Positions 23,021-33,369 of a stretch of 64,000 nt of DNA are shown one piece after another. The notes beneath the pieces are model-generated. The model saw only the letters and a program-made list of their open reading frames with translations, did not search any database and was not told where the DNA came from. The DNA comes from Anthonomus grandis grandis (lineage: Eukaryota; Arthropoda; Insecta; Coleoptera; Curculionidae). The stretch covers positions 13,833,469-13,897,468 of the forward strand of contig NC_065563.1 of the NCBI RefSeq assembly GCF_022605725.1. Direction: 5' to 3'. Position 1 is the first letter of the stretch, and every line of letters starts with the position of its first letter. The position numbers were made by a program, and so were the translations under genes.

Positions 23021-23614
23021 CTTATTGTGTAATTAATATAAATTTATTGGGATTGTTTTTTTTTTGTATTTCTTAACCCATTTAAGCTGGATCACAATAA
23101 AATTTTAGTAGAGGAAAACAGACGGTCAGCAAGAGGACAGATGAATGTAGTAGCTGTGAAATGGTGCAAGAAACATTATCTTAAATGTACATTTATCAAA
23201 AATCATTGAAGGTAAGTATGAAAGAAATTCCTGTCCTATGTATAGAAATTCACATAGAATCCAAAAATGTAGTAAAATAATGTGTCGATTAATAATATGA
23301 TGTCAATTATATTAATCAGTACCTATATATTTAATTATTATAGAAAATAATGTAGCTCTTCATAAATTTCTATGAAAATTAATGTATCACAGTCACATCT
23401 TTCTTTCTTTCACATGCTATATTTTGTCGAAGTGATATCAAGAGTTCTGTTCAGAGTGGCATTAAATAAAGTAATTTGAATCATCTTGATAGACAACATC
23501 CTCAGAATATAACCACTCGGAGAAGATGAAATAAAATGTACCTCTACAAACACAAAAACATAGTTTATTAGTAGAAAATTGAAAGATTTAATGATAAAAA
23601 CTAATAATTGCGAC
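23021..23614. other. Convergent 3' region between CAMLG-like gene and TFAM
   Basis: An AATAAA word at about 23096 could end the CAMLG-like transcript. On the minus strand AATAAAC near 23563-23568 could end the TFAM transcript. A short open stretch at 23108-23210 is not recognised. Confidence 0.35.
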
Positions 23615-23806
23615 TTAAAACTTAAACCACTTTTTTAGTTTATTCACCAGTTTCGCACTTTTCGAGTCTCTATTTACAGCACTACTTTCCGCCTCCTCTC
23701 TCCGATTTTCCATAGAAACATTTATAGGATCTTTAAAAGTTTCTATTACTTTTATATCATCAGTGCCTTCATTTCCCGAGGCAGATCCATGAAGACACTC
23801 GTACCC
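23615..23806 (-). other. In-frame 63-codon extension after the TFAM stop
   Basis: Directly after the TFAM TAG (23807-23809, context CCA CAA TAG GGG) the same frame runs open for 63 codons to TAA at 23615-23617. The extension starts GYECLHGSASGNEGTDDIK and ends AKLVNKLKKWFKF: acidic, then basic. It could be a readthrough tail, a recently truncated C-terminus, or a chance open frame in the 3' untranslated region. Vertebrate TFAM has a functional basic tail after box 2, which makes a C-terminal extension plausible. Confidence 0.5.
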
Positions 23807-24637
23807 CTATTGTGGATTCTTTTTTTTAGAACTCTCCTTGACATTAAGTGTCTTGGCTCTCACTAGATGACTCTTGCCCATGTTTATCATCTTTTGCTCC
23901 CATTTCTTCAACTCCTTGTCGTAAGCGTCTTTATGCTTTAAGTATTGTACGTGGTACTGTTCCTTTTCTACTTCAGGCATTTCTGCCCATTTTTTTTTAA
24001 GGTCAGTTATCACTTCTATAATATTCCTTTGGCCAATAAGATGGGGTTGAGCGAACAAGCCAAATGATGTAAGAGGTTTCAAGGGTTTTCCCATTTCCTT
24101 CATCTCTTTCTTCAACTTCCTCTTTTTTTTTTCTTCCTTCGCATCCGATTCGATTTCTTTTATTTTCTCTTCTTGTTCTGGAGTGAGGTGAGCATTATAA
24201 TCTAAGAGCTCTTGGTCATATTGCTGCCTTAGTTGTAAAGCCTCTTGTTCATATTTGGTTTTTTCTGACGGTGCTAATTCTCGCCATTGGGCAGCGAGGA
24301 TCTTTATTGCCTCAGTATTGGGTACAGTGGGATTTTCTTTTAAGAGAATGGGGCGTTTCTCGACTATAAACTTAAAATAGCCTGTAAGAGGTTTTTTCGG
24401 TTTTTTAGGGATGACCACCGTTGATTGGGAATCTGTTTTAAGACCCAGGAATGGTTGTTGAGGCACAATGATGTGATTGAATCTTGAAAAGAGTCTCAAT
24501 TATATTTTTGTGTTTAAGTTTTTGCACGTTATTTATTGAGGTGAATAAAGTACCTATTCTTACCTGTTATTTAAAATTAACTTGCCGCCGCCATTCCAAA
24601 GCAAACAGCTTCGCAATAAAAAATTCTGAGCCGCCAT
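23807..24637 (-). CDS. TFAM: TFAM, mitochondrial transcription factor A
   Basis: Two exons: 24637-24564 (ATG...AACAG|GTAAGA) and 24494-23807, 69 bp intron, 253 residues to the TAG. The N-terminus (MAAQNFLLRSCLLWNGGG, then RLFSRF) is Arg-containing and free of acidic residues, as for a mitochondrial presequence. HMG box 1 lies at about 56-123 (PKKPLTGYFKFIVEKRP, then WRELAPSEKTKYEQEA) and HMG box 2 at about 160-228 (MGKPLKPLTSFGLFAQPHL, then KKWAEMPEVEKEQYH), joined by a highly charged helical linker. This layout is that of TFAM, which packages and bends mitochondrial DNA and activates its transcription. It starts about 310 bp from the likely GAPDH transcription start, divergently. Odd: the frame stays open for 63 codons past the TAG (see next entry). 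Confidence 0.93.
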
Positions 24638-25000
24638 TTCGATCGGCAGCCCGTAATTGAGTGAATTAAATTGCTTTTGTAATTTAAACAATAAAAAAAA
24701 AAGTATAAAAGTATGATTTTTGTTCTAAAAATTCAATTTCTGGATAAATGTTTAATTTAGGTTATGTTGCACTCGTCCGCGTCGCTGTCATTAACGTCAA
24801 CGTCAAATTATTTAGATGTTGCCAAGTAGTGCTGTTTATTAAGCCTAGGGCAAATGGGAGTACTAAAAAAAAGAGATAGCTATAACTACGTCACGTGACT
24901 CAACATTTCCTTTTTAAGACGTTCGCGGTGCCCTTCAAATGACATTTCGTACGTGATATTTGGTCGGTGCGCATCGTTGTGTGTTGGTTTTTCAGGTAAA
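24638..25000. promoter_or_regulatory. Shared divergent promoter region of TFAM and GAPDH
   Basis: TFAM reads left from 24637 and the probable GAPDH 5' exon reads right from about 24950 to 24994 (donor TTTTCAG|GTAAAAT). Between them is a perfect 10 bp palindrome GTCACGTGAC at 24890-24899, the consensus for bHLH-zipper factors (Myc/Max, USF, Mlx families), plus a TGCGCATCG word near 24967. The TFAM start itself overlaps GCCGCCATTT. Binding and co-regulation are inferred from the motif, not shown. Confidence 0.5.
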
Positions 25001-25660
25001 ATTGTACCTTTTTAATAATTTTTTTTTTAACAAATATATTCAATTGTTTGTCGCCGTCTCGATTGTTTGCTGAAATCATCTGGTTTTTATCATTTTTCAA
25101 AGCGTAAATTTCCGTTTACCGGCTTGGGTTTCGTGACGTGGTTAATATGGCTGTTAGTTTGGATGCCCGGGCGTGAATATTCCTATTATTATTTAATCAC
25201 ACACACTTTTATTTGGAACACTTTAAAATTTTATTTAATTAATTTGAAAGTAAAGTTGTTCATTATTGGGGGACTTTTCTTGAGGGCAAAGGTTGACCTT
25301 AAACGACCTTCAAAACTAGCCCTATTAAGAACAATAATCAAGTAAGCCAAGCCTACTACTGCTTACTTCATTTATCAAGTAAGATTTAATTTGAAACCCT
25401 TTTTAAGCATAGAGATTTTAATAATTAATTTTGAAATGCAGTACCTATATTGTATAAGTACACACCTATTTTTTATTATCTAATATAATTAACTTACAAG
25501 TCATCTAATCCTCTAAATGGATTTAACTTCTTCAAGAGCATTAAATTCTCAATAATTTCTTTTATTTATTGGAATCAATATTTTGATTTGACCTCTTTTA
25601 ATAAATGTATAATCCAGTCTTTTCTTTTAGACTTAATAAACTTAAAATCTCATCAACGAC

Positions 25661-27126
25661 ATGTCAAAAATCGGTATCAACGGATTCGGTCGTATCGGCC
25701 GTCTCGTCTTGAGGGCTGCGGTAGAAAAGGGGGCTCAAGTGGTCGCCGTCAACGACCCCTTTATTAGCGTCGACTACATGGTCTACCTCTTCAAATACGA
25801 CTCGACCCATGGAAAATTCAAGGGCACAGTTGGCGTGGAAGGTGGCAATTTGGTCGTCAACGGAAACCCTATCCAAGTTTTCCAAGAGAAGGACCCTAAG
25901 GTGTGGCTTGCTTGTTGCTGCTTATGGAAACAACCCTGTTTGTTAATTTGCTTTTTATCATAGAACATCCCATGGGGCAAAGCTGGTGCCGAGTACATTG
26001 TAGAATCCACAGGGGTGTTCACCACTATTGAGAAGGCTTCCGCCCATTTGGAGGGAGGCGCGAAGAAGGTTATTATTTCCGCTCCTTCTGCCGATGCACC
26101 CATGTATGTTGTCGGTGTCAATTTGGACAAGTACAACCCAGCTGACAAAGTAAGAATCTTGTTTATTTTTACTTGTAAATGCAGCAAACCAGAACCTAAT
26201 TTATTATATTGGGCGGCAAGCATTTCATGAGCAAAAAATTCCTATTGATCCGAAAAAGAATTAATCCAAGGGCAATAATTTTAAGTATTAGTATTTACTT
26301 GGTTTTAGTAGGCCTATGGTTATGAAATTTGGTATTCAGATGAGACAATGAATGAACAAAGACATGCTTGATTTTTAAAAAATGGTCAAATTTCAACCCC
26401 AACATTGACTTCACATGATGCTTTTTATCGACTGAGCCTCATTTGATGACTCTTTTTTACCACCATCCTATAACTGATTTGTTTATATTGTTTATAAATA
26501 ATACTCTCGCATAATGATTGAGGCACATTAAAAGAATCATAATAAATTGTTAGGTAATCTCCAATGCCTCGTGCACCACCAACTGTTTGGCCCCGTTGGC
26601 GAAAGTGATCCACGACAATTTCGAGATCGTCGAGGGTCTGATGACGACCGTGCACGCCACCACCGCCACCCAAAAAACGGTCGATGGCCCGTCGGGCAAA
26701 TTGTGGAGGGACGGACGCGGGGCCCAGCAGAACATCATCCCGGCGTCGACCGGTGCCGCGAAAGCGGTCGGTAAAGTCATTCCCGCCTTGAACGGCAAAT
26801 TGACCGGGATGGCGTTCAGGGTGCCGGTGGCCAACGTTTCGGTCGTCGATTTGACCGTGAGATTGGGCAAAGGCGCCACCTACGACCAGATCACCGCCAA
26901 AGTCAAGGAGGCCGCGGAAGGACCGTTGAAGGGCATCTTGGGGTACACCGACGAACAAGTCGTCTCCTCCGATTTCATCGGGGACAATCACAGTTCGGTG
27001 TTCGATGCCGCGGCCGGGATCTCCCTCAATAACAATTTCGTCAAGTTGATCTCGTGGTACGACAACGAATACGGGTACTCGAACCGCGTCGTCGACTTGA
27101 TCAAGTACATCCAAACTAAGGATTAA
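25661..27126 (+). CDS. Gapdh: Glyceraldehyde-3-phosphate dehydrogenase
   Basis: Three coding exons, 25661-25900, 25964-26149 and 26554-27126, all in phase 0, giving exactly 332 residues, the usual length. The N-terminal NAD-binding motif KIGINGFGRIGRLVLRAA, the catalytic SNASCTTNC with Cys149, His176 in TTVHATTATQKTVDGPSGK, and the C-terminal SWYDNEYGYSNRVVDLI are all intact. The enzyme oxidises glyceraldehyde 3-phosphate in glycolysis in the cytosol. The third exon is markedly GC-rich, a sign of strong codon selection in a highly expressed gene. An acceptor TTTTAG at 25625-25630 shows that a non-coding 5' exon (about 24950-24994) is joined across a ~635 bp intron. AATAAA at 27315-27320 is a likely poly(A) signal. 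Confidence 0.98.
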
Positions 27127-27600
27127 GGGAAATCAACACCACCACCAGCACCCATTTTAGATATTTAAGTTGAAGCAAAAATTTACTTTCTCCTTACCAA
27201 AAAAAAAACATGGTTCTTCTCGGTTTTTACGGAAAACCTCGAATTAGTTAGGCCTCATGATTTTTTTTGTAGTATTTTTATTTGATTATTTATTGATGTA
27301 ATAGCAAATGAAGAAATAAATGTGTTATTACAAGTCATAAACTGTTTTATTTTTGAAAAATCACTCTTGATTCTGTTCAAATATTTTTTAAATCACTGGA
27401 CACGCATATGTGGGAATCCCCATCGTGTGAGCAGCACTAAAATGTCTATTGAACAATTCCAAAAAAAAACATAAATCCTATACCATAAAAAATCGGTTGA
27501 CGTACCAGCGAATGAATAAATAGTGACCAAAAATGTCTGGGTATAACTAATATTTTATCGACGTCATACTTTGGTATGTCAAATGACTATCCAATAGTCT
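27127..27600. other. GAPDH 3' untranslated region and intergenic DNA
   Basis: Contains the AATAAA at 27315-27320 and AT-rich DNA. No gene seen. Confidence 0.5.
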
Positions 27601-27639
27601 ACAAATAAACAACCCAAAGGTGTATAAAAAAATGTAAGA

Positions 27640-28130
27640 AATTCCTCACGAACATTGGCAAGCGTTTGTCCGCTATAAACATTCGTGAGTAATTCTTCAA
27701 CCCTTTAAATCATTCATATTTTCAAATGCGTTATAAACTTTGCTTTTTAAATACCCCCAAAGGAAAAAATCTAGTCGTGTAAGTCTGGTGACCGTGCGGG
27801 CCATTCAATTGCACCACTCCTCCACATCCCTGGAAACTGTTCATTGAGCTGTTTTCGAATCACAGTGCCATCTTGTTTTCGTTTAGTATTCCAACACAAA
27901 AATAGTTGGATTCAATGAACTGTTTCTCAAGTACCATGCATTTTTACTGGCAAATCTCCTGAACTTGTATCTATTTTTTTCGCGAAATAAGATGGAAATT
28001 TGTTTGCCATTTAAAATAATGTGTGACAATATGAGGCAACCATTTGACCTACCAAACTTAAGTTGATAAAATGTCTTATGCGACCACACATTTTGCGAAT
28101 AGAAATTCGCTTATACGTCAACCAATTTTC
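27640..28130 (-). pseudogene. Tc1/IS630-type transposase remnant (4 of 5)
   Basis: Minus-strand frames read NSSLNPTIFVLEY, then KQLNEQFPGMWRSGAIEW followed by PARSPDLTRLDFFLWGYLKS and KVYNAFENM, the C-terminal catalytic block and following helix. A stop after the LEY segment and a frame change at about 27880 disable it. It lies immediately upstream of the unidentified gene at 28195 and may intrude on its promoter. Confidence 0.75.
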
Positions 28131-28194
28131 TTTTTTTTTTTCGGTTCGGTTAGATAGGAGATTGAATAAAAGGCATGTAATGTAACATATATGA

Positions 28195-28998
28195 ATGCCA
28201 AATAGATATTCTGGGCATATGCAGCATGCAATGTATTTGTGCTGCATTTTACGAAAATTGCTCCTGATTACTGACAAGGCTTCCAGCAGGAACTTGGTGG
28301 GAAAGAAGATACTTGTTATGGGTTCGTATGTTCAGGGCTATCTTCCACTTTTAAAACGGCTCACCAAGGGTAAATACGATATAAACAGCCAAAATATCGA
28401 AAAAATCACTATTGAAAACATGCTAGACAGCAGTTTACCCTATTGCCGTCGGTTTACCAAAGACGACTATGTATTTTTGTTTATTTGTTCACAAGAGCTA
28501 GATGAATGCGGCATTAAAGAAAAAATAAGACTATTTGAGCATACGAATCTTGCATTGATTGGCCCAATGCCATTACCTAATCGTCCTACATTTAATAACA
28601 TTATTGCATCCCATAACCTGACACTCCACAAATGCATTCAAGGTGCACCTACAGCCATCTTCATACCTCTGCTCTCACCTTCTCCTAAACAGCTGGTGGC
28701 TGAATACCTAGTAAACTGTCTTGCTCTTAATGACGGTAGGATCCACTCACTGGAGGTCCCTCTTAATCCCAACATCCAGATATCATCAAGCAGAAATCCG
28801 TCAGTCGTGGAATTAATGCACAAATTTTTTATTGGCCCTTCAGATTCCAAAGGAGTCAAGGTAGCCCCAAATTCGAAGTTCTCGTTAATGTTACTATATG
28901 TACAATCTCTCCGTAATAAAACAGGTGAACTTTATCTACTTTTGAATGAACTAAAGGAACCTAATATTATCCTCCTCACAGACATTGGCTTAAAGTGA
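28195..28998 (+). CDS. Unidentified single-exon protein, 267 residues
   Basis: An uninterrupted frame from ATG 28195 (in-frame alternatives at 28219 and 28231) to TGA 28996-28998. Composition is that of a normal globular protein. Visible segments: NLVGKKILVMGSYVQGYLP (strand-loop-helix character), LDSSLPYCRRFTKDDYVFLF, NLALIGPMPLPNRPTFNNI and PTAIFIPLLSPSPKQLVAEY. No signal peptide and no obvious membrane segment are seen. I do not recognise the family and assign no function. A short upstream reading frame starts at 28191 and ends within three codons, overlapping the start. AT-rich DNA with AATAAA near 29246 follows, and the gene converges on STING. Confidence 0.75.
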   Translation: MPNRYSGHMQHAMYLCCILRKLLLITDKASSRNLVGKKILVMGSYVQGYLPLLKRLTKGKYDINSQNIEKITIENMLDSSLPYCRRFTKDDYVFLFICSQELDECGIKEKIRLFEHTNLALIGPMPLPNRPTFNNIIASHNLTLHKCIQGAPTAIFIPLLSPSPKQLVAEYLVNCLALNDGRIHSLEVPLNPNIQISSSRNPSVVELMHKFFIGPSDSKGVKVAPNSKFSLMLLYVQSLRNKTGELYLLLNELKEPNIILLTDIGLK

Positions 28999-29569
28999 AC
29001 GAAATGATGTACATTAGTAACTATGTAGTGATTTCTAGCTTTTGTAGAACTGAATTATGTCATGGAGGATGTATGATCTTAGCTGGCAAAAGTTTTTTAA
29101 CGGAAAGCACTTTTCAAAAAGACGAGTAGTTAACGAGGGTTAAAATTATACTAAAAACTTGTATTTTTAAATATAATTTTAACCCTGTAACTCTGTCTCT
29201 TTAGGATTAGGTGAAGCTTTGTTTATAACAATATTTTGTTCAAACAATAAAGCATATTTGAATTTGATTTAATTACTTTATCACAACTGCTTCACAGTTC
29301 CATGACAAGAAACTTAAAATCATAACGACAAAATATAATTTAATAAAAGTTCTTATTTTATGCTACTTCGTTGAATCAATCAGACAAACACATCTAAAGT
29401 CCATACTTTAAACTGTCTTTGACCATACTACCTATACTATATAACTACCATAATTGGCAATGTCAATCACAGCAGCAGACAAAATGAGTGAAATAAAATT
29501 AAAAAAACTGTTACCATAATACTAATAATTACTGTTGTTGATATAAAAAATACAAAAAATATCGTCAGC
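28999..29569. other. Convergent 3' region between the unidentified gene and STING
   Basis: Non-coding. An inverted pair near 29140-29185 (GGGTTAAAATTATA / TATAATTTTAACCC) could form a hairpin at the transcript end. AATAAAG at about 29246 fits a plus-strand poly(A) signal. Confidence 0.45.
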
Positions 29570-31183
29570 TCACTCATCTTTAGGTCTTTCATTTTTTTTC
29601 AGTTCACTGATCTTGGACAAAAGAATTTTACCAATATCGTAGTAATGCGTTTTTCCATCCAGGATCTTAGAATCTGAAATATTTGTGCATTAAATGAAAT
29701 TTCGCAATGTGCCAATCATTACCTTCATAAAAGACCAATTCGCACATGGAAGACATATTGGTGCGCTCCAAAATTTCCTCCAGGGTTAAATAGAATTGCA
29801 GGAGAATGTCGTTTATGTGTCTATTGTAAAATTCTAATAAAATAAAAATTACAAATTTTATTTTAATTGTCAATTGAGTGATTACCTGCGTGTGCGGTAG
29901 AATGTTTAATAACTTCCTGAAATGTCTTCAGAGGTGTCGCATATTCCGCACAAACCCATATTTTTTTTGGAAAATTATTCCCACCCTCACTTTGGTACAA
30001 ACGCATGTACGGATTCTGAATAGAATATACTGAATTTTTGTAAATCCGATCTCGCACCCCCGCCACTGTAATTTTCTTTTCCAATAAAGACTGAAAAATC
30101 AGACATTTTTATGATGATAATCGAATGTTGATGACGGACACGACAGACTTTTCTCATTTCCATTATGCGGGACACATCATCAATCTGCTCATGGCATGTC
30201 AATGACTTTGGGATTAAAATAAAAATTTTGTACATGGCGAAATTTATATTTTCGTTCGATTCATACACTTGCATCATGTCTTTTAGTGTATGACCAGGTT
30301 CTCCTAAAAAATATTGTAATATAATAATATTAGAATAGAATTGGTAAATAATATATGCATAAATTTACCAATTCTATTTAAAATATAGTTCAAATAGCCA
30401 TAGAAAAAGGAATATGCCATTCCAGAGCCATAGTCGAGTCCATCATTTTTTGCTATCAATAGAGAGTCATTAATAGGGAAATCATTCTAAAACAGTTAAA
30501 CTTTAAATTTTTCAGCTTCATAAAGTATATAAAGACTGACCAATCCCAATAAGTGATGTAAAAAGAATAACACCCAAACACTGGTCCATGGAATACACCT
30601 GATCGATTGAGCTAAAGATAGAATTCCATAACCTGAGGCATAAACCATACAGAGTACTATAAGTATTATGGCTTTATATTGAAAAGAAAATGCTGCATGA
30701 AATAGTTTTTGTTTATCATTCTTATATATTGAAACTAAATGTTTTCTTTCATATAAGAGGAGCAGCAATCTATAAAAGGTGATGTAACATATGATGTAGA
30801 ACAGGATTACAGCTGAATAGAAACCTGAGAAGAGAGAATTTTATATAAGTTTCCATTTAATGGTGAAACAAAACTCACCTAAAAATTCAGCAAAATCACC
30901 AGCAAATTGGAAACAATAGTGAACTGAAAATGCAAAATTGTTTAAACTATTATTTTGTAAAAATGCATTAATGAATGTTACCCAATAAAAGTAGCACAAT
31001 AATAAGAGCAAAACTGGGCATCAAAGAATTTCTTTCTTTTGGTATTGTTTCTGGCATATACCACTTGTTGCCCCGTTTGATAACACATAACTTATAGAAA
31101 AAAAATAAGTATTCACATTTTCATAATAATATTTATATACCTACCTTCTTAACTTTATTAGTTTCAAGAATTAAATTCTCCAT
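29570..31183 (-). CDS. Sting: STING, cyclic-dinucleotide innate immune receptor
   Basis: Nine exons on the minus strand: 31183-31145, 31090-30982, 30923-30879, 30824-30541, 30486-30369, 30303-30149, 30090-29886, 29833-29723, 29673-29570. Phases agree at every junction and give 389 residues. Four hydrophobic segments lie in the N-terminal third, as in ER-resident STING. Ligand-pocket residues of human STING have clear equivalents: Ser185, Gly189 and Tyr190 in YSFFYGYL, Arg265 and Tyr267 in GVRDRIYKNSVY, Glu299 and Thr302 in EYATPLKT. The chain ends KISELKKNERPKDE just past the last helix, so the vertebrate tail that recruits TBK1 and IRF3 is absent, as known for insect STING. The donor at 30149 (AAA|GTCTGT) is the least certain junction. 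The promoter faces RPP38, 711 bp away. Confidence 0.95.
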
Positions 31184-31894
31184 AACTTGATTACCTGCAC
31201 TTTTTACTGCACTGGTATACTGGAAAGACTTATCTCAAAAAGGAAATTTGAGAACTAATAAATTATAATATAATCTCACATCCGATTTAAAAATTTGATG
31301 CATATTGAACAATTCAAGGTTACATAATATAAATAGGTTTTGAAAATTCTAGGAATTATGGATAATTTGCAACAAAGTAAAGATAGTTTGAAATTTTGCA
31401 TTGTTTATACCTATGTAAGGGTCCATTAGTTTAATAAACAATAAAAAATACAATAAGAGTAAAAAAAAAGGAAAATAATAATCAATTACTTCTTTAAATA
31501 CTTAAATAAACATAAATATTCTTTATTTCAATTAATATTGTACAAAGGATGGCATATATTTTCTAGTTGGGTGAGCACTAAAATTTGAGGTTATGTCGTT
31601 GGTGCCAGGCTTGGACTTTCCATAAAGCGCATCTTCTTAAGTTGCCGGATATTGACAAAAATTTCCTAGATTTTTACTTTAACTCCCTTAAAATAAAAAA
31701 GAATCAAAATGATGTACATACAGTGCAGTACAAAAGTTACGAATTATCAACTTCAAATAATACTTATTTATTTTTAATTTGATATAAAAAAAAAATTGAA
31801 TTCAATGTTGGGTGGCATTAATTTGGTAAAAATCTCGAGACCTGGCAACGCCGCGTAACGTTCAATTCAAATAAGTTTTTATCAGTTTGAGGTT
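31184..31894. promoter_or_regulatory. Intergenic region between divergent STING and RPP38
   Basis: Probable promoter DNA for both genes. The 14-mer TTTGAGGTTATGTC occurs twice, at 31584-31597 and 31886-31899, the second covering the RPP38 start codon. The first copy gives only a 10-codon frame (MSLVPGLDFP). No kappa-B-like site was recognised with confidence. Confidence 0.35.
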
Positions 31895-33269
31895 ATGTCA
31901 AAAATCCAATCCGTAATTGAAAACAATGCAGAGGTTATGCCAAAATTCAATAAATACCGAATTAAAATGTCCAATAATCCCGTTTTAAGTGCGAAACAGC
32001 AAAAGGGGACTCTTGCAGCAAAAAAAACCAAAACGAAAGAGACTATAAGGAACGTATTGGTGGCACCATATATAAAATATTGGTAAATAATTAATATAAA
32101 AACTTGGTTTTACATTCGTTTACACTGGAAAAAATAACTATTTTTAGGCCTCTCATATGCCAGGGGGTCGATTATGAGCACCTCATATCAATCTTGGGGT
32201 CTTACTTGGAAATGACACGACCTTCTATGTCAATACGGATTCCATGGAAAGAATTAAGAAAAGTTCCGAAAGCTGAAAGAAAAGCTTTGAAAATGCCTCC
32301 AGAATATGCAGGAATAATTGATAAGATACCAGAAGGAGAAAAGTAAGTGGTTTTATTTATTGTTTATAGAAAAAATCACACCAGTTTACATTCTAAATGA
32401 ATTGCCGATGTTACCATGAAAAACAAACTAAAATACTCTTAAAATTAAATATAAAATGAAGAGGAAAAATTCAAATTGTTAATACTCCCAATCAAGCTTA
32501 CTAAAAAACGACTTTTATTTTTAGAACTTTCATCATAGGGGTAAATGACATAAACAAAACTCTACAAAAGTATCCGAATACCATCAAAGCAATTTTAATC
32601 ACTTCAGACGTGCAGCCTCCTCTAATGGTCGAACACCTCATCGATCAAAGTGTTTTACATCATATCCCCGTCCTCATAATTCAATCGCTTAGAAAACTTT
32701 TAAAAGAAAAACATGGTTTGGGTAGTATCGCAATTGCTTTGACAGATAACCCCCAAAATACGAGTTTGTTAAATATAATTGGGGAAATTTACCAATACTT
32801 TCCTGTTTCTGAAAATCATATTAATTATAAAAGAGCTTTTGCAAAATCATGTGATACTATTTCAGTAGAAAATGATAATAATAATAATAATAATGAACTG
32901 GAGTTAGAGAGTGAAAAGTTGCATCTGTGTCGAAATGGTGCAGGTAAAAGATGCTTTATACCTGGACAAAGTCAAAAAGTTGAAAAGAATTTACAAGTTG
33001 ACTCAATAGACTTTTTAGCATTTAGTGAAACAAGGGATAAACCACATGATATTTGTTTAACTGTTGAGGATGATGAGATTATTGTGATACCTGATACACC
33101 AATGGCAAAAAAATGTTCGGAAAAGAGAAAGTTGAATTCTTCTCCCCTACCAAAAGCTTATAAATCATTGTCAGTTAAGAAGATAAAAGGAAACACTAAT
33201 AGGAACAAGAGAAAAATTGATGACATGAAGAATAGAGTTAAGAAAAAGACAAAAAAAAGGAGTAAATAA
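31895..33269 (+). CDS. RPP38: RPP38, RNase P/MRP protein subunit (L7Ae family)
   Basis: Three exons, 31895-32082, 32148-32342 and 32525-33269, with matching phases (2 then 2), 375 residues. The third exon starts with the L7Ae/eL8 fold: TFIIGVNDINKTLQKYP, then AILITSDVQPPLMVEHLI and HHIPVLIIQSLRKLLK followed by SIAIALTD, from residue 129 to about 205. The preceding segment PSMSIRIPWKEL also fits RPP38. The family binds a kink-turn in RNase P and RNase MRP RNA and works in tRNA and rRNA maturation in the nucleus. The tail is long and ends in a lysine-rich nuclear signal (NRVKKKTKKRSK). An acidic hydrophobic stretch DDEIIVIPD looks like a SUMO-interaction motif. A near-pure AAT run at 32874-32892 encodes Asn. 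Confidence 0.85.
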
Positions 33270-33369
33270 ATAAGACTAAGTATTAGACAAACTTGTTTTT
33301 CTAAAATATATTTATTCAAACATAAATTATCTTTTTGTTTTTTTTTATTCAAAAACATATACTATATCT

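Noticed and set aside
26425..27114. 229-codon minus-strand frame over the GAPDH third exon
   Set aside because: It is a shadow of the GC-rich GAPDH codons; the sense strand encodes a perfect GAPDH.
31585..31782. 65-codon plus-strand frame upstream of RPP38
   Set aside because: It begins at a TTG, not an ATG; the ATG at 31595 gives only ten codons in another frame. No family resemblance.
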